This document shows positions 1-8,660 of a stretch of 64,000 nt of DNA, one piece after another. This DNA comes from Paenibacillus sp. RC67 (GTDB taxonomy: Bacteria; Bacillota; Bacilli; Paenibacillales; NBRC-103111), in NCBI RefSeq assembly GCF_030020805.1, contig NZ_CP125098.1:600001-664000 (forward strand). The letters are read 5' to 3'. Below the pieces are notes generated by a model. The model was given only the letters and a program-made list of their open reading frames with translations, searched no databases and was not told the DNA's origin. The stretch's first letter is position 1, and the number at the start of each line of letters is the position of its first letter. A program made the translations under genes and the position numbers.

Positions 1-1625
<1,625 letters not shown>

Positions 1626-1752
1626 TGATTCTGTGATGTGTACAACATGCAGAAGTATTAGCTCAACCAACGCGCATTTATTTCGTATCTAGTTTTCAAG
1701 GAATAAGCCTTGAGCTGCATGTCCTTTTTAAGGAAGGATATTTTCTCGCAGC

Positions 1753-1817
1753 GATTTCGAAGAAGTAACTCTTCGAAAAAAGCGTATGCTTACGAAGCAA
1801 GCTTTCTGACGAAAGCT
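1753..1817 (+). repeat. Dispersed stem-loop repeat in the 23S-5S spacer
   Basis: Between 23S and 5S lie two stem-loops: TTTCGAAGA/TCTTCGAAA, then a module reading ATGCTTACGAAGCAAG followed by CTTTCTGACGAAAG. The second module recurs, with stem bases changed but pairing kept, twice in the guaA leader at 46682-46760. It may be an rRNA processing structure, but its presence at guaA points to a dispersed repeat family. Confidence 0.55.
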
Positions 1818-1822
1818 CTTAG

Positions 1823-1938
1823 TTTGGTGATGATGGCGGAAGGGAACCACGCGTACCCATACCGAACACGAACGTTAAGCCTTCCAGCGTCGATGGTACT
1901 TGGACCGCAGGGTCCTGGGAGAGTAGAACGTCGCCAAG
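1823..1938 (+). rRNA. rrf: 5S ribosomal RNA
   Basis: Conserved 5S core CCCATACCGAACACG and the loop GATGGTACTTGGACCGCAGGG are visible, and the ends pair (TTGGTGATG with CGTCGCCAA). Length is about 116 nt, normal for Firmicutes. Ends are good to a few bases. Confidence 0.93.
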
Positions 1939-1975
1939 CGATTGCTTCAACCACAGCAATTAGTAGTTACATCGT

Positions 1976-2051
1976 TCCCTGATAGCTCAGTTGGTAGAGC
2001 ACTCGACTGTTAATCGAGTTGTCACAGGTTCGAGTCCTGTTCGGGGAGCCA
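1976..2051 (+). tRNA. tRNA-Asn (GTT)
   Basis: Cloverleaf with anticodon GTT, 7-bp acceptor stem with one G-U pair, T-loop GGTTCGAGTCC and encoded CCA. First tRNA of the cluster after 5S. Confidence 0.96.
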
Positions 2052-2102
2052 TTTCTCCAACATAACTTCGAGGGGATTATCCCTTTGGTCTTTCATAATA
2101 AT

Positions 2103-2194
2103 GGAGAGGTGTCCGAGTTGGCCGAAGGAGCACGATTGGAAATCGTGTAGGCGTCACAAGCGTCTCGAGGGTTCGAATCCCTCTCTCTCCGCCA
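2103..2194 (+). tRNA. tRNA-Ser (GGA)
   Basis: Class II tRNA with long variable arm, anticodon GGA, encoded CCA; 92 nt. Confidence 0.95.
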
Positions 2195-2205
2195 TAATTT
2201 TTCTA

Positions 2206-2280
2206 GGCCCGTTGGTCAAGGGGTTAAGACACCTCCCTTTCACGGAGGTAACAGGGGTTCGAATCCCCTACGGGTCACCA
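2206..2280 (+). tRNA. tRNA-Glu (TTC)
   Basis: Cloverleaf with anticodon TTC in CCCTTTCACGG; encoded CCA; 75 nt. Confidence 0.95.
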
Positions 2281-2296
2281 CTAATGCAATACATAT

Positions 2297-2372
2297 GGAG
2301 GCTTAGCTCAGCTGGGAGAGCATCTGCCTTACAAGCAGAGGGTCGGCGGTTCGATCCCGTCAGCCTCCACCA
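2297..2372 (+). tRNA. tRNA-Val (TAC)
   Basis: Cloverleaf with anticodon TAC in GCCTTACAAGC; acceptor GGAGGCT pairs with AGCCTCC; encoded CCA. Confidence 0.95.
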
Positions 2373-2387
2373 TATATAGTACAACGA

Positions 2388-2468
<81 letters not shown>

Positions 2469-2478
2469 ATTTTAGTGT

Positions 2479-2555
2479 GGAGCCGTGGTGTAGAGGCCTA
2501 ACATGCCTGCCTGTCACGCAGGAGACCGCGGGTTCGAATCCCGTCGGCTCCGCCA
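2479..2555 (+). tRNA. tRNA-Asp (GTC)
   Basis: Cloverleaf with anticodon GTC in GCCTGTCACGC; acceptor GGAGCCG pairs with CGGCTCC; encoded CCA. Confidence 0.95.
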
Positions 2556-2605
2556 TTTATGTTTTAATCAGAGGTCATCGAAGAGACTCACATCGGCATT
2601 ATCAA

Positions 2606-2681
2606 GCCGCCGTAGCTCAATCGGTAGAGCAACTGAATCGTAATCAGTAGGTTGGGGGTTCAAGTCCTCTCGACGGCACCA
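2606..2681 (+). tRNA. tRNA-Thr (CGT)
   Basis: Anticodon loop ATCGTAA gives CGT. The acceptor stem carries a C5-A68 mismatch and the T stem two G-U pairs, so it is less regular than its neighbours, though encoded CCA and all arms are present. CGT is the minor threonine anticodon. Confidence 0.88.
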
Positions 2682-2698
2682 TTCCTACAGTTTAATAT

Positions 2699-2775
2699 GG
2701 CGGTCGTGGCGAAGGGGTTAACGCACTGGTCTGTGGCTCCAGCATTCGTGGGTTCAAGTCCCATCGATCGCCCCA
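2699..2775 (+). tRNA. tRNA-His (GTG)
   Basis: Anticodon GTG. The extra G at position -1 faces C73, the tRNA-His identity element. Encoded CCA. One T-T mismatch closes the anticodon stem. Confidence 0.94.
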
Positions 2776-2791
2776 TTTTTAAATTTTCCGT

Positions 2792-2866
2792 TGGGGATTA
2801 GCCAAGCGGTAAGGCAACGGACTTTGACTCCGTCATGCCTAGGTTCGAATCCTAGATCCCCAGCCA
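2792..2866 (+). tRNA. tRNA-Gln (TTG)
   Basis: Anticodon TTG in GGACTTTGACTCC; acceptor TGGGGAT pairs with ATCCCCA; encoded CCA. Confidence 0.95.
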
Positions 2867-2875
2867 TTTTTGTAT

Positions 2876-2951
2876 GAGCCATTAGCTCAGTTGGTAGAGC
2901 ACCTGACTTTTAATCAGGGTGTCGAAGGTTCGAGTCCTTCATGGCTCACCA
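2876..2951 (+). tRNA. tRNA-Lys (TTT)
   Basis: Anticodon TTT in TGACTTTTAATCA; encoded CCA; 76 nt. Confidence 0.96.
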
Positions 2952-2965
2952 TGTTTTTCTCAAGC

Positions 2966-3045
2966 GCGCGTATGGCGGAATTGGCAGACGCACTAGACTT
3001 AGGATCTAGCGGGAGACCGTGGGGGTTCAAGTCCCTCTACGCGCA
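2966..3045 (+). tRNA. tRNA-Leu (TAG), no encoded CCA
   Basis: Class II tRNA with anticodon TAG and acceptor GCGCGTA/TACGCGC. The discriminator A is followed by TCT rather than CCA, so the tail must be added after transcription; it is the only tRNA of the cluster lacking it. Confidence 0.93.
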
Positions 3046-3052
3046 TCTTTTT

Positions 3053-3127
3053 GCGGAAGTGGCTCAGCGGTAGAGCATCGCCTTGCCAAGGCGAGGGTCG
3101 CGGGTTCGATTCCCGTCTTCCGCTCCA
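3053..3127 (+). tRNA. tRNA-Gly (GCC), copy 1
   Basis: Anticodon GCC in CCTTGCCAAGG; encoded CCA. Identical over 75 nt to the copy at 3198. Confidence 0.96.
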
Positions 3128-3129
3128 AT

Positions 3130-3174
3130 CTCTAGAAAAAAGTTATTGCTTTTTAGAGAAGATTATCATATAAT
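3130..3174 (+). promoter_or_regulatory. Stem-loop and possible internal promoter between the two tRNA-Gly genes
   Basis: A stem-loop (TCTCTAGAAAAAAG with CTTTTTAGAGA, 3130-3160) is followed by TATAAT at 3169-3174, with TTGCTT at 3146-3151 exactly 17 nt upstream. This could be a partial terminator plus a fresh promoter, letting the distal tRNAs be transcribed independently. Promoter activity is inferred only. Confidence 0.45.
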
Positions 3175-3197
3175 AATTCTTGTTCTTTCTGAAATGT

Positions 3198-3272
3198 GCG
3201 GAAGTGGCTCAGCGGTAGAGCATCGCCTTGCCAAGGCGAGGGTCGCGGGTTCGATTCCCGTCTTCCGCTCCA
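3198..3272 (+). tRNA. tRNA-Gly (GCC), copy 2
   Basis: Exact 75-nt duplicate of the tRNA-Gly at 3053, anticodon GCC, encoded CCA. Confidence 0.96.
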
Positions 3273-3276
3273 GAAA

Positions 3277-3359
3277 GCCGGTATGGCGGAATTGGCAGAC
3301 GCGCGCGACTCAAAATCGTGAGGGAAACCGTGGGGGTTCAAGTCCCTCTACCGGCACCA
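3277..3359 (+). tRNA. tRNA-Leu (CAA)
   Basis: Class II tRNA, anticodon loop CTCAAAA gives CAA; acceptor GCCGGTA/TACCGGC; encoded CCA. Confidence 0.94.
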
Positions 3360-3366
3360 CAATCTT

Positions 3367-3443
3367 CGGGATGTAGCTCAGCTTGGTAGAGCACCTGGTT
3401 TGGGACCAGGGGGTCGCATGTTCAAATCGTGTCATCCCGACCA
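3367..3443 (+). tRNA. tRNA-Pro (TGG)
   Basis: Anticodon TGG in GGTTTGGGACC; encoded CCA; 77 nt. Confidence 0.95.
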
Positions 3444-3459
3444 TAATTTATTATATCGA

Positions 3460-3533
3460 GCGGGTGTAGTTCAATGGTAGAACTCCAGCCTTCCAAGCTG
3501 GTAGCGTGGGTTCGATTCCCATCACCCGCTCCA
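3460..3533 (+). tRNA. tRNA-Gly (TCC)
   Basis: Anticodon TCC in GCCTTCCAAGC; acceptor GCGGGTG pairs with CACCCGC; encoded CCA. Confidence 0.95.
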
Positions 3534-3540
3534 TATTTTT

Positions 3541-3617
<77 letters not shown>

Positions 3618-3629
3618 CTTACGTAAATT

Positions 3630-3657
3630 AAAGCCATCCTTTAAGGATGGCTTTTTG
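3630..3657 (+). terminator. Terminator of the rRNA-tRNA operon
   Basis: AAGCCATCC / GGATGGCTT stem with a TTTAA loop followed by TTTTT, 13 nt after the last tRNA. Confidence 0.9.
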
Positions 3658-3750
3658 TGTGTTTAATGAGCTTATTTTTTCTCATTAGTAGCTAGCTGCT
3701 TTGTATTAACTTACCGCAAAGCAACGGAAAGAAGCTAAAAGAATATAGTA

Positions 3751-3787
3751 GAGCCCACTGGCGAAGAATCGCCAAATGGGCTTTTTT
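3751..3787 (+). terminator. Second intrinsic terminator after the tRNA cluster
   Basis: AGCCCA-TGGCGA stem with an AGAA loop and TCGCCA-TGGGCT partner, followed by TTTTTT. Acts as a back-up. Between this hairpin and the bioB operator (3788-3984) I see no convincing gene; a 60-codon ORF at 3793 lacks a ribosome-binding site. Confidence 0.85.
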
Positions 3788-3984
3788 CTATTATGCAAAT
3801 ACCAAATAAGTATATAAATGAATCTAAGGAAATACCAGCGGCTTTCCATAGCTCGTTAGCTAGCCCAAAAAAGATAGTTTGCTGTCCATTAATCTCAGCT
3901 TGCAACCAAGCTGGGGGAAAGCAAAATGTTGGTTATGTTTCTACCTTTAACTGCTTTTCTTTTGTGATTATTTAGTATTATTTT

Positions 3985-4022
3985 AATTGTTAACTTAAAA
4001 TATATAATTATGGTTGACAATT
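3985..4022 (+). promoter_or_regulatory. BirA operator overlapping the bioB promoter
   Basis: The half-sites TTGTTAAC (3987-3994) and GTTGACAA (4013-4020) form an inverted repeat with an 18-nt spacer, the architecture of BirA (biotin protein ligase/repressor) operators. A TATAAT at 4003-4008 sits between the half-sites and a TTGACA overlaps the right one, so bound BirA would cover the promoter. Repression by biotinyl-5'-AMP-BirA is inferred from the family. Confidence 0.82.
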
Positions 4023-4107
4023 AATCGAAGTTGTACAAAAATAAATATCGTAAGATGCCTATCAAATGAAAAAATGAAATAGATGCGAGAGCAGGAGGAA
4101 TCACCAA

Positions 4108-5100
4108 ATGAGAGCGACATATACGGAATGGAACGCATTGGCGGAGAAAGCACTAAGAGGGCAGCCTTTAACGATGGAGGAAGGCTTATCCGTGCTAGAG
4201 GCGGATGACAATGAAGTATTGGCGATAATGAATAGCGCATATAAGGTAAGACACCATTATTACGGGAACAAAGTGAAGCTCAACTTGATTATTAATGCGA
4301 AAAGCGGACTTTGTCCAGAGGACTGCGGATATTGCTCGCAATCGATAGTTTCCAAGGCACCGATACCGAAGTACCCTCTGTTAAATAAAAAAACATTATT
4401 AGACGGTGCACATAAAGCATTGGAAATGAAGGTAGGTACTTATTGCATTGTGGCCAGCGGAAAAGGCCCTACAAGAGGCGAACTTGATCAGGTTATTGAA
4501 GCCATTCAAGAGATTAAATCAACGTTGCCGTTGAAAATATGTGCCTGTCTGGGCATTTTATCAGATAAGGATGCGGCTAGGCTTAAAGAAGCAGGTGTAG
4601 ACCGATATAATCATAATTTGAATACGAGCCGTCGGTACTTTCCAAGCATTACTACGACACATACATATGATGACCGTCAAGAGACGGTACAGAAAGCAAA
4701 AGCTGCAGGGATGTCACCATGCTCCGGCTGTATAGTCGGAATGGGCGAGACGAAAGAGGAGATCGTTGAAATGGCATATGCTCTTCGTGAGCTGGGGGCA
4801 GATTCGATTCCGGTAAACTTTTTGAATCCAATTCCAGGGACCCCGTTAGAGCATCGGAAGGAGTTGAATCCACGACAATGTCTAAAGGTGCTCGCTCTGA
4901 TGCGGTTCATGAATCCTTCCAAAGAAATCCGGATAGCAGGGGGAAGAGAGGTCAATTTGCGCTCATTACAGCCTCTAGGACTGTACGCTGCGAATTCCAT
5001 ATTCGTTGGAGATTATTTGACTACAACGGGTCAGGAAGCTGCTGAAGACCAACGAATGATTGAAGATCTCGGTTTCGAAATTGAGTTATGTGCTTTGTAA
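4108..5100 (+). CDS. bioB: Biotin synthase
   Basis: Radical-SAM enzyme that inserts sulfur into dethiobiotin to make biotin, last step of the pathway, in the cytosol. 330 aa, the usual length. The [4Fe-4S] cysteines are in CPEDCGYCSQS (CxxxCxxC, near residue 70). The auxiliary [2Fe-2S] ligands match ICACLG and SPCSGCIVGMGE, with an Arg in the EIRIAGGREVNLR block. The YNHNLNTSRRYFP segment is BioB-specific. AGGAGG at 4093 fixes the ATG. It stands alone here: none of bioA, D, F, W or I is adjacent, so the cell either has them elsewhere or salvages dethiobiotin. A BirA operator lies directly upstream. Confidence 0.95.
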   Translation: MRATYTEWNALAEKALRGQPLTMEEGLSVLEADDNEVLAIMNSAYKVRHHYYGNKVKLNLIINAKSGLCPEDCGYCSQSIVSKAPIPKYPLLNKKTLLDGAHKALEMKVGTYCIVASGKGPTRGELDQVIEAIQEIKSTLPLKICACLGILSDKDAARLKEAGVDRYNHNLNTSRRYFPSITTTHTYDDRQETVQKAKAAGMSPCSGCIVGMGETKEEIVEMAYALRELGADSIPVNFLNPIPGTPLEHRKELNPRQCLKVLALMRFMNPSKEIRIAGGREVNLRSLQPLGLYAANSIFVGDYLTTTGQEAAEDQRMIEDLGFEIELCAL

Positions 5101-5182
5101 GCGGGAATACACCTTAATGGTGAAGAAATATTTAAATATTCACTATTTGTGAAAGAATGACCATGAAATTTTCAGGGGTGCT

Positions 5183-5275
5183 CTGGCACATTGGGGGTAC
5201 TTCACTTATAATAATAAGTGTAGACAACCTCAGGAACTGGGGTTTTGTTATTATATAAAACGTTTAAACGAGGTG
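5183..5275 (+). promoter_or_regulatory. Promoter/operator region of the kdu-kdg operon (putative)
   Basis: TATAAT at 5207-5212 with a weak CTGGCA 18 nt upstream could be the promoter. At about 5255-5268 AAAACGTTT is a LacI-family-like palindrome with a central CG, in the leader just before the kduD ribosome-binding site. It departs from the CcpA cre consensus at three positions. A KdgR- or CcpA-type regulator is plausible; none is encoded nearby. The rest of 5101-5280 shows no gene. Confidence 0.35.
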
Positions 5276-5280
5276 TAGAG

Positions 5281-6036
5281 ATGAATTTTTTTGATTTGAC
5301 CGGTAAAGTAGCTATCGTAACAGGTGGTGCCGTAGGTCTTGGTGGCGGAATCTCTTTGGGATTAGCACAAGCAGGCGCAGATATTGTGATTGTTACAAGC
5401 AATGACCGCAATAGAGAGACTCAAGAAAAAATTGAAGCTCTGGGCCGTAAAGTTCATACTGTTGTAGCGAACTTGTCTGATGAAAAAGAATATCCGCGCG
5501 TAGTTAGCGAAGCGCTGAACGCGTTTGGTAAAATCGATATTTTGGTAAACAATGCAGGGATTATTCGTCGTACACCAGCTGCTGAGCATTCAGCTCAAGA
5601 TTGGCACGATGTAATTAACTTGAACTTGAACGCATCTTTCTTCCTGTGTCAGCTAGTAGGACGTGAGATGATCAAGCAAGGCTCCGGTAAAATCATCAAC
5701 ATCGCTTCGATGCTGAGCTTCCAAGGCGGAATCAACGTTCCTGGGTACACGGCTTCCAAGCATGCTATTGCTGGGGTTACCAAAGCATTGGCTAACGAAT
5801 GGGCTAGCAAAGGCATTCAAGTTAATGCCATTGCTCCAGGTTACATGTCTACAGACAATACTGCAGCATTGCGTGCAGATGAAGAGCGCAGCTCGCAAAT
5901 TTTGGTTCGTATTCCTGCAGCTCGTTGGGGCACAACGGAAGATTTGCAAGGTCCTGCCGTATTCCTGGCTTCCGCAGCTTCGGATTACATGAACGGTCAC
6001 GTGCTATGCGTTGACGGCGGGTGGATGAACCGATAA
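5281..6036 (+). CDS. kduD: 2-dehydro-3-deoxy-D-gluconate 5-dehydrogenase (KduD-type SDR)
   Basis: Classical short-chain dehydrogenase/reductase, 251 aa, converting 2,5-diketo-3-deoxygluconate to 2-keto-3-deoxygluconate (KDG) with NAD(P)H in uronate and pectin breakdown. Rossmann motif TGGAVGLGGG near residue 13, NNAG near 90, the catalytic Ser in IASMLS and YxxxK in YTASK. The start MNFFDLTGKVAIVTGG follows AGGTG at 5271; an upstream in-frame ATG at 5245 has no Shine-Dalgarno. The assignment rests on the downstream kdgK and kdgA; gluconate 5-dehydrogenases are close relatives. The isomerase kduI is not adjacent. The stop overlaps the kdgK start (TAATG), implying translational coupling. Confidence 0.87.
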   Translation: MNFFDLTGKVAIVTGGAVGLGGGISLGLAQAGADIVIVTSNDRNRETQEKIEALGRKVHTVVANLSDEKEYPRVVSEALNAFGKIDILVNNAGIIRRTPAAEHSAQDWHDVINLNLNASFFLCQLVGREMIKQGSGKIINIASMLSFQGGINVPGYTASKHAIAGVTKALANEWASKGIQVNAIAPGYMSTDNTAALRADEERSSQILVRIPAARWGTTEDLQGPAVFLASAASDYMNGHVLCVDGGWMNR

Positions 6037-7012
6037 TGGCGGCACAACAGGGTTGCACTCAAATGTTTCAACCGGAGATTATTACCTTTGGGGAAACGAT
6101 GGCGCTCATGATGCCGGCAGGCTCCAAAGGAATCGAATATTCATCGCAATTTCAAGGATTGTTCGGCGGCGCGGAGAGTAATGTAGCAATCGGCGTTGCC
6201 CGTCTTGGCCATCGTGTAGGCTGGTTTAGCCGGCTTGGAAAAGACCCGTTCGGACGGATGATCTTAAAAAAATTCGTGGTGAAGGCGTAGACGTATCCCG
6301 TGCTGAATTGACAACGGATGCTCCTACAGGACTGATGCTCCGCGAAGTCGTATCCGGTAAAACATCGGTATACTACTACCGCAAAAACTCGGCAGCAAGC
6401 ACGCTGAAGCCAGAGCATCTGGACGAGGAGTACATTAAGCAGGCTAAATACTTGCATGTAACCGGCATTACGCCGGCACTGAGCGAGTCCTGCCGTGAAG
6501 CAGCCAAAGAAGCTATGCGCCTTGCCCGCAAGCATGGCGTGAAAGTATGCTTTGATCCGAATCTGCGCTTGAAGCTGTGGTCCATCGAAGAAGCACGCGA
6601 TGTGCTGCTAGACATGGCTAAGGAAGCGGATTACTTCCTGCCTGGCTTGGACGAGCTTAAGCTGTTGTATCAAACGGAGAGCTTTGATGAAATTATTCAG
6701 CGTTTGGGTGAACTGAACGCGGTTAGTATTGTCAAAGGCGGAGACGATGAAACTTACGTAGTGGAGAAGGGCAACGTTACCGCTGTGCCTTATTTCAAGG
6801 CGGAGCAAGTTGTAGACACGGTTGGAGCTGGAGACGGCTTCTGCGCCGGATTTATCGTTGGTCTGTTGAAGGGCTACAGCCATGTTGAAGCCGTTCGCCT
6901 TGGAAATTTGATCGGCTGCATGGTCGTACAAATGGAAGGCGATTGGGAAGGCATCCCGACTTGGGAGCAAGTAGAGGCTGTGCTGAACAATGTGAAGCAC
7001 GTAGAGCGCTAA
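6036..7012 (+). pseudogene. kdgK: 2-keto-3-deoxygluconate kinase, frameshifted in an A7 tract
   Basis: PfkB-family sugar kinase that phosphorylates KDG to KDPG. The N-terminal part (ITFGETMALMMP, FGGAESNVAIGVARLG) runs from ATG 6036 and stops at 6290; the rest, including the ATP-site motif DTVGAGDGFCAGF, is in another frame and ends at 7012. The break is at 6264-6270, where seven A residues replace the eight needed to read LKKIRGEGVDVSR. Restoring one A gives a normal 325-aa kinase. The remaining sequence is undamaged, which argues for a sequencing/assembly error or slippage rather than an old pseudogene. Start chosen because it overlaps the kduD stop with GGGTGG upstream. Confidence 0.88.
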
Positions 7013-7111
7013 GAACGGGATCGACCTGCGTATAGGGATCGAGTTCCGATCACAGCTTGTTGTTTCATTGATCAACTCCAAACTAGATGCTAAGGAACGG
7101 AGAAACCATAT

Positions 7112-7774
7112 ATGAAAAAATTAAAGCTGCTTCAGCAAATTACAACGGAAGGTGTCGTTGCGGTACTTCGTGGCGAGACGCCGGAGGAAGTTGTAGAGAT
7201 GGCTGAACAAGCCATCGAGGGCGGCATTAAAGTCATCGAAGTTACGATGACCGTGCCATTCGCTCTGCAAGCGATTGAGACGCTAGCGAAGAAATATTCC
7301 AGCATGACACAGGATCCGTCCAAATATGCTATTATTGGTGTAGGTACCGTACTGGATCCGGAAACAGCGCGTGCAGCGATCCTTAGTGGGTCCGAGTTCG
7401 TGGTAGGACCTTCGTTAAACCCTGCTACCGTAACCCTGTGTAATCGGTACCGTGTACCTGTGATGCCAGGGGTTATGACAGTCCACGAGATTCAGCAAGC
7501 GCTAGAGCTTGGCGTAGACATCGTGAAGCTGTTCCCAGGAAACCTGTACTCGCCTTCGACTATCAAGGCGATCAAAGGACCTATGCCGCAGGCTAACATC
7601 ATGCCTACAGGCGGCGTATCGCTCAGCAATATGGCTGAGTGGATTAAAGCAGGTGCAGTTGCGGTAGGTATCGGTTCCGACCTGACCACCGAAGCGGTAA
7701 AAGAACGCAATTACAGCCTTGTAGCGAAAAAAGCGGCTCAATATATTGAAGCTTATCGCGCGGCTAAACAATAA
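7112..7774 (+). CDS. kdgA: KHG/KDPG aldolase
   Basis: Class I Schiff-base aldolase that splits 2-keto-3-deoxy-6-phosphogluconate into pyruvate and glyceraldehyde-3-phosphate, completing the route begun by KduD and KdgK. 220 aa. Family motifs: GVVAVLRGETPEE at the N-terminus (Glu general base region is expected further on), GVGTVLDPE, FVVGPSLNP, MPGVMTVHEIQQA, the Schiff-base Lys in DIVKLFPGNL, and the phosphate loop MPTGGVSLSN. GGAACGGAG precedes the ATG. The 99-nt gap to kdgK shows no terminator, so it is probably co-transcribed. Confidence 0.93.
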   Translation: MKKLKLLQQITTEGVVAVLRGETPEEVVEMAEQAIEGGIKVIEVTMTVPFALQAIETLAKKYSSMTQDPSKYAIIGVGTVLDPETARAAILSGSEFVVGPSLNPATVTLCNRYRVPVMPGVMTVHEIQQALELGVDIVKLFPGNLYSPSTIKAIKGPMPQANIMPTGGVSLSNMAEWIKAGAVAVGIGSDLTTEAVKERNYSLVAKKAAQYIEAYRAAKQ

Positions 7775-7789
7775 TAGCGGTCTATGACA

Positions 7790-7829
7790 AGAGGCTACTT
7801 CTCTAATTAAGAGAGGTGGCTTCTTTTTT
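7790..7829 (+). terminator. Terminator of kduD-kdgK-kdgA
   Basis: Stem AGAGGCTACTTCTC with GAGAGGTGGCTTCT (G-U pairs allowed), followed by TTTTT. Confidence 0.82.
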
Positions 7830-7918
7830 ATTCACTGCAACATAGTTGTGCTAACCTTCGTTATAGAGCACATCAGGAAAAAAATAGAAAAAGGCTTTGA
7901 TGAAGGGGAGTGAACAAA

Positions 7919-8398
7919 ATGAAACATTGGATTGGACTGTTGATGGTATTATTCTTGATTTGGGGAGCTGCGATACCTTCGGTCTCCGCCCTGTCTTGTG
8001 CGCCGCCGCGCCCTCCGAAAGAAGAGATGGGCTATTCGGAGCTCGTGTTTAAGGGGAGGCTCTTATCCGAAACGAACGATAAGCTAAAGTTTCAGGTACT
8101 CAAGGCATGGAAGGGGGAACTGAGTGAAACCGTCATGCTACAACAGAATTTTTGGACTAAGTTTCAAGTGGGTGAAGAATATATTATTTTCGCTGGGACC
8201 GATAATGGTAAATTACGTCCGATGCTGTGCGGCAATACCGGCTTAGCCAGTTCCTTTGACGAGCAAATGCTAGGGGAAACCACAGTCATTGGAACGAGAA
8301 GTAACGTTGGTTTGGAGATGGCTATTGCCATTATCGCTGGATTAGTGGTTGTAGCTGGAATAGGCTTCATAATCATCAAACAAGGGAGTAAAAAGTGA
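7919..8398 (+). CDS. Secreted NTR/TIMP-like domain protein with C-terminal membrane anchor
   Basis: 159 aa. Signal peptide residues 1-26 ending SVSALS, so the mature protein would begin at or near a Cys (SCAPPRPP). The middle shows the netrin/TIMP-like pattern: VFKGRLLSE, KFQVLKAWKGE, FQVGEEYIIFAG and a late Cys in MLCGNTGL. A single membrane helix (IAIIAGLVVVAGIGFIII) and a Lys-rich tail close it. In animals this fold inhibits metalloproteinases; the role in bacteria is unknown. ATG 7919 has GGGGAG 8 nt upstream and is preferred to GTG 7910. Monocistronic. Assignment by pattern only; no homology search was possible. Confidence 0.68.
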   Translation: MKHWIGLLMVLFLIWGAAIPSVSALSCAPPRPPKEEMGYSELVFKGRLLSETNDKLKFQVLKAWKGELSETVMLQQNFWTKFQVGEEYIIFAGTDNGKLRPMLCGNTGLASSFDEQMLGETTVIGTRSNVGLEMAIAIIAGLVVVAGIGFIIIKQGSKK

Positions 8399-8404
8399 GT
8401 GTAT

Positions 8405-8438
8405 AAAGCGGGCTTAGGCACCGCTTTTTTGTTTTTTT
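8405..8438 (+). terminator. Terminator after the NTR-like gene
   Basis: AAAGCGG / CCGCTTT stem followed by TTTGTTTTTTT. The following 8439-8640 holds a small hairpin (GACACC/GGTGTC near 8475) and a TATAAT-containing AT-rich stretch, but no gene. Confidence 0.85.
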
Positions 8439-8660
8439 AAAATTATCCAAAGGGTACATTCGTGATATAAAAAAAGACACCATAAAGGTGTCGTTCGTTC
8501 AGCTCATAGGTGGGTGTTATTAAATAGAGGGGGGCTTATTTCAGCTCCCTATAATCTTATTATAAATGTTGGATCAGTATAAGTCTATACTTTTGGGAAT
8601 ATTTCCTATATGTTTATTCATGCCGGCCGGCAAAATCATATAGGTGGAGGTGCAATTTAT

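Noticed and set aside
3793..3975. 60-codon ORF after the tRNA terminators
   Set aside because: No ribosome-binding site, no recognisable composition, and it lies next to the BirA operator region; judged chance.
5184..5200. Sigma-54 promoter upstream of kduD
   Set aside because: TGGCAC is present but the -12 TTGC element is not.
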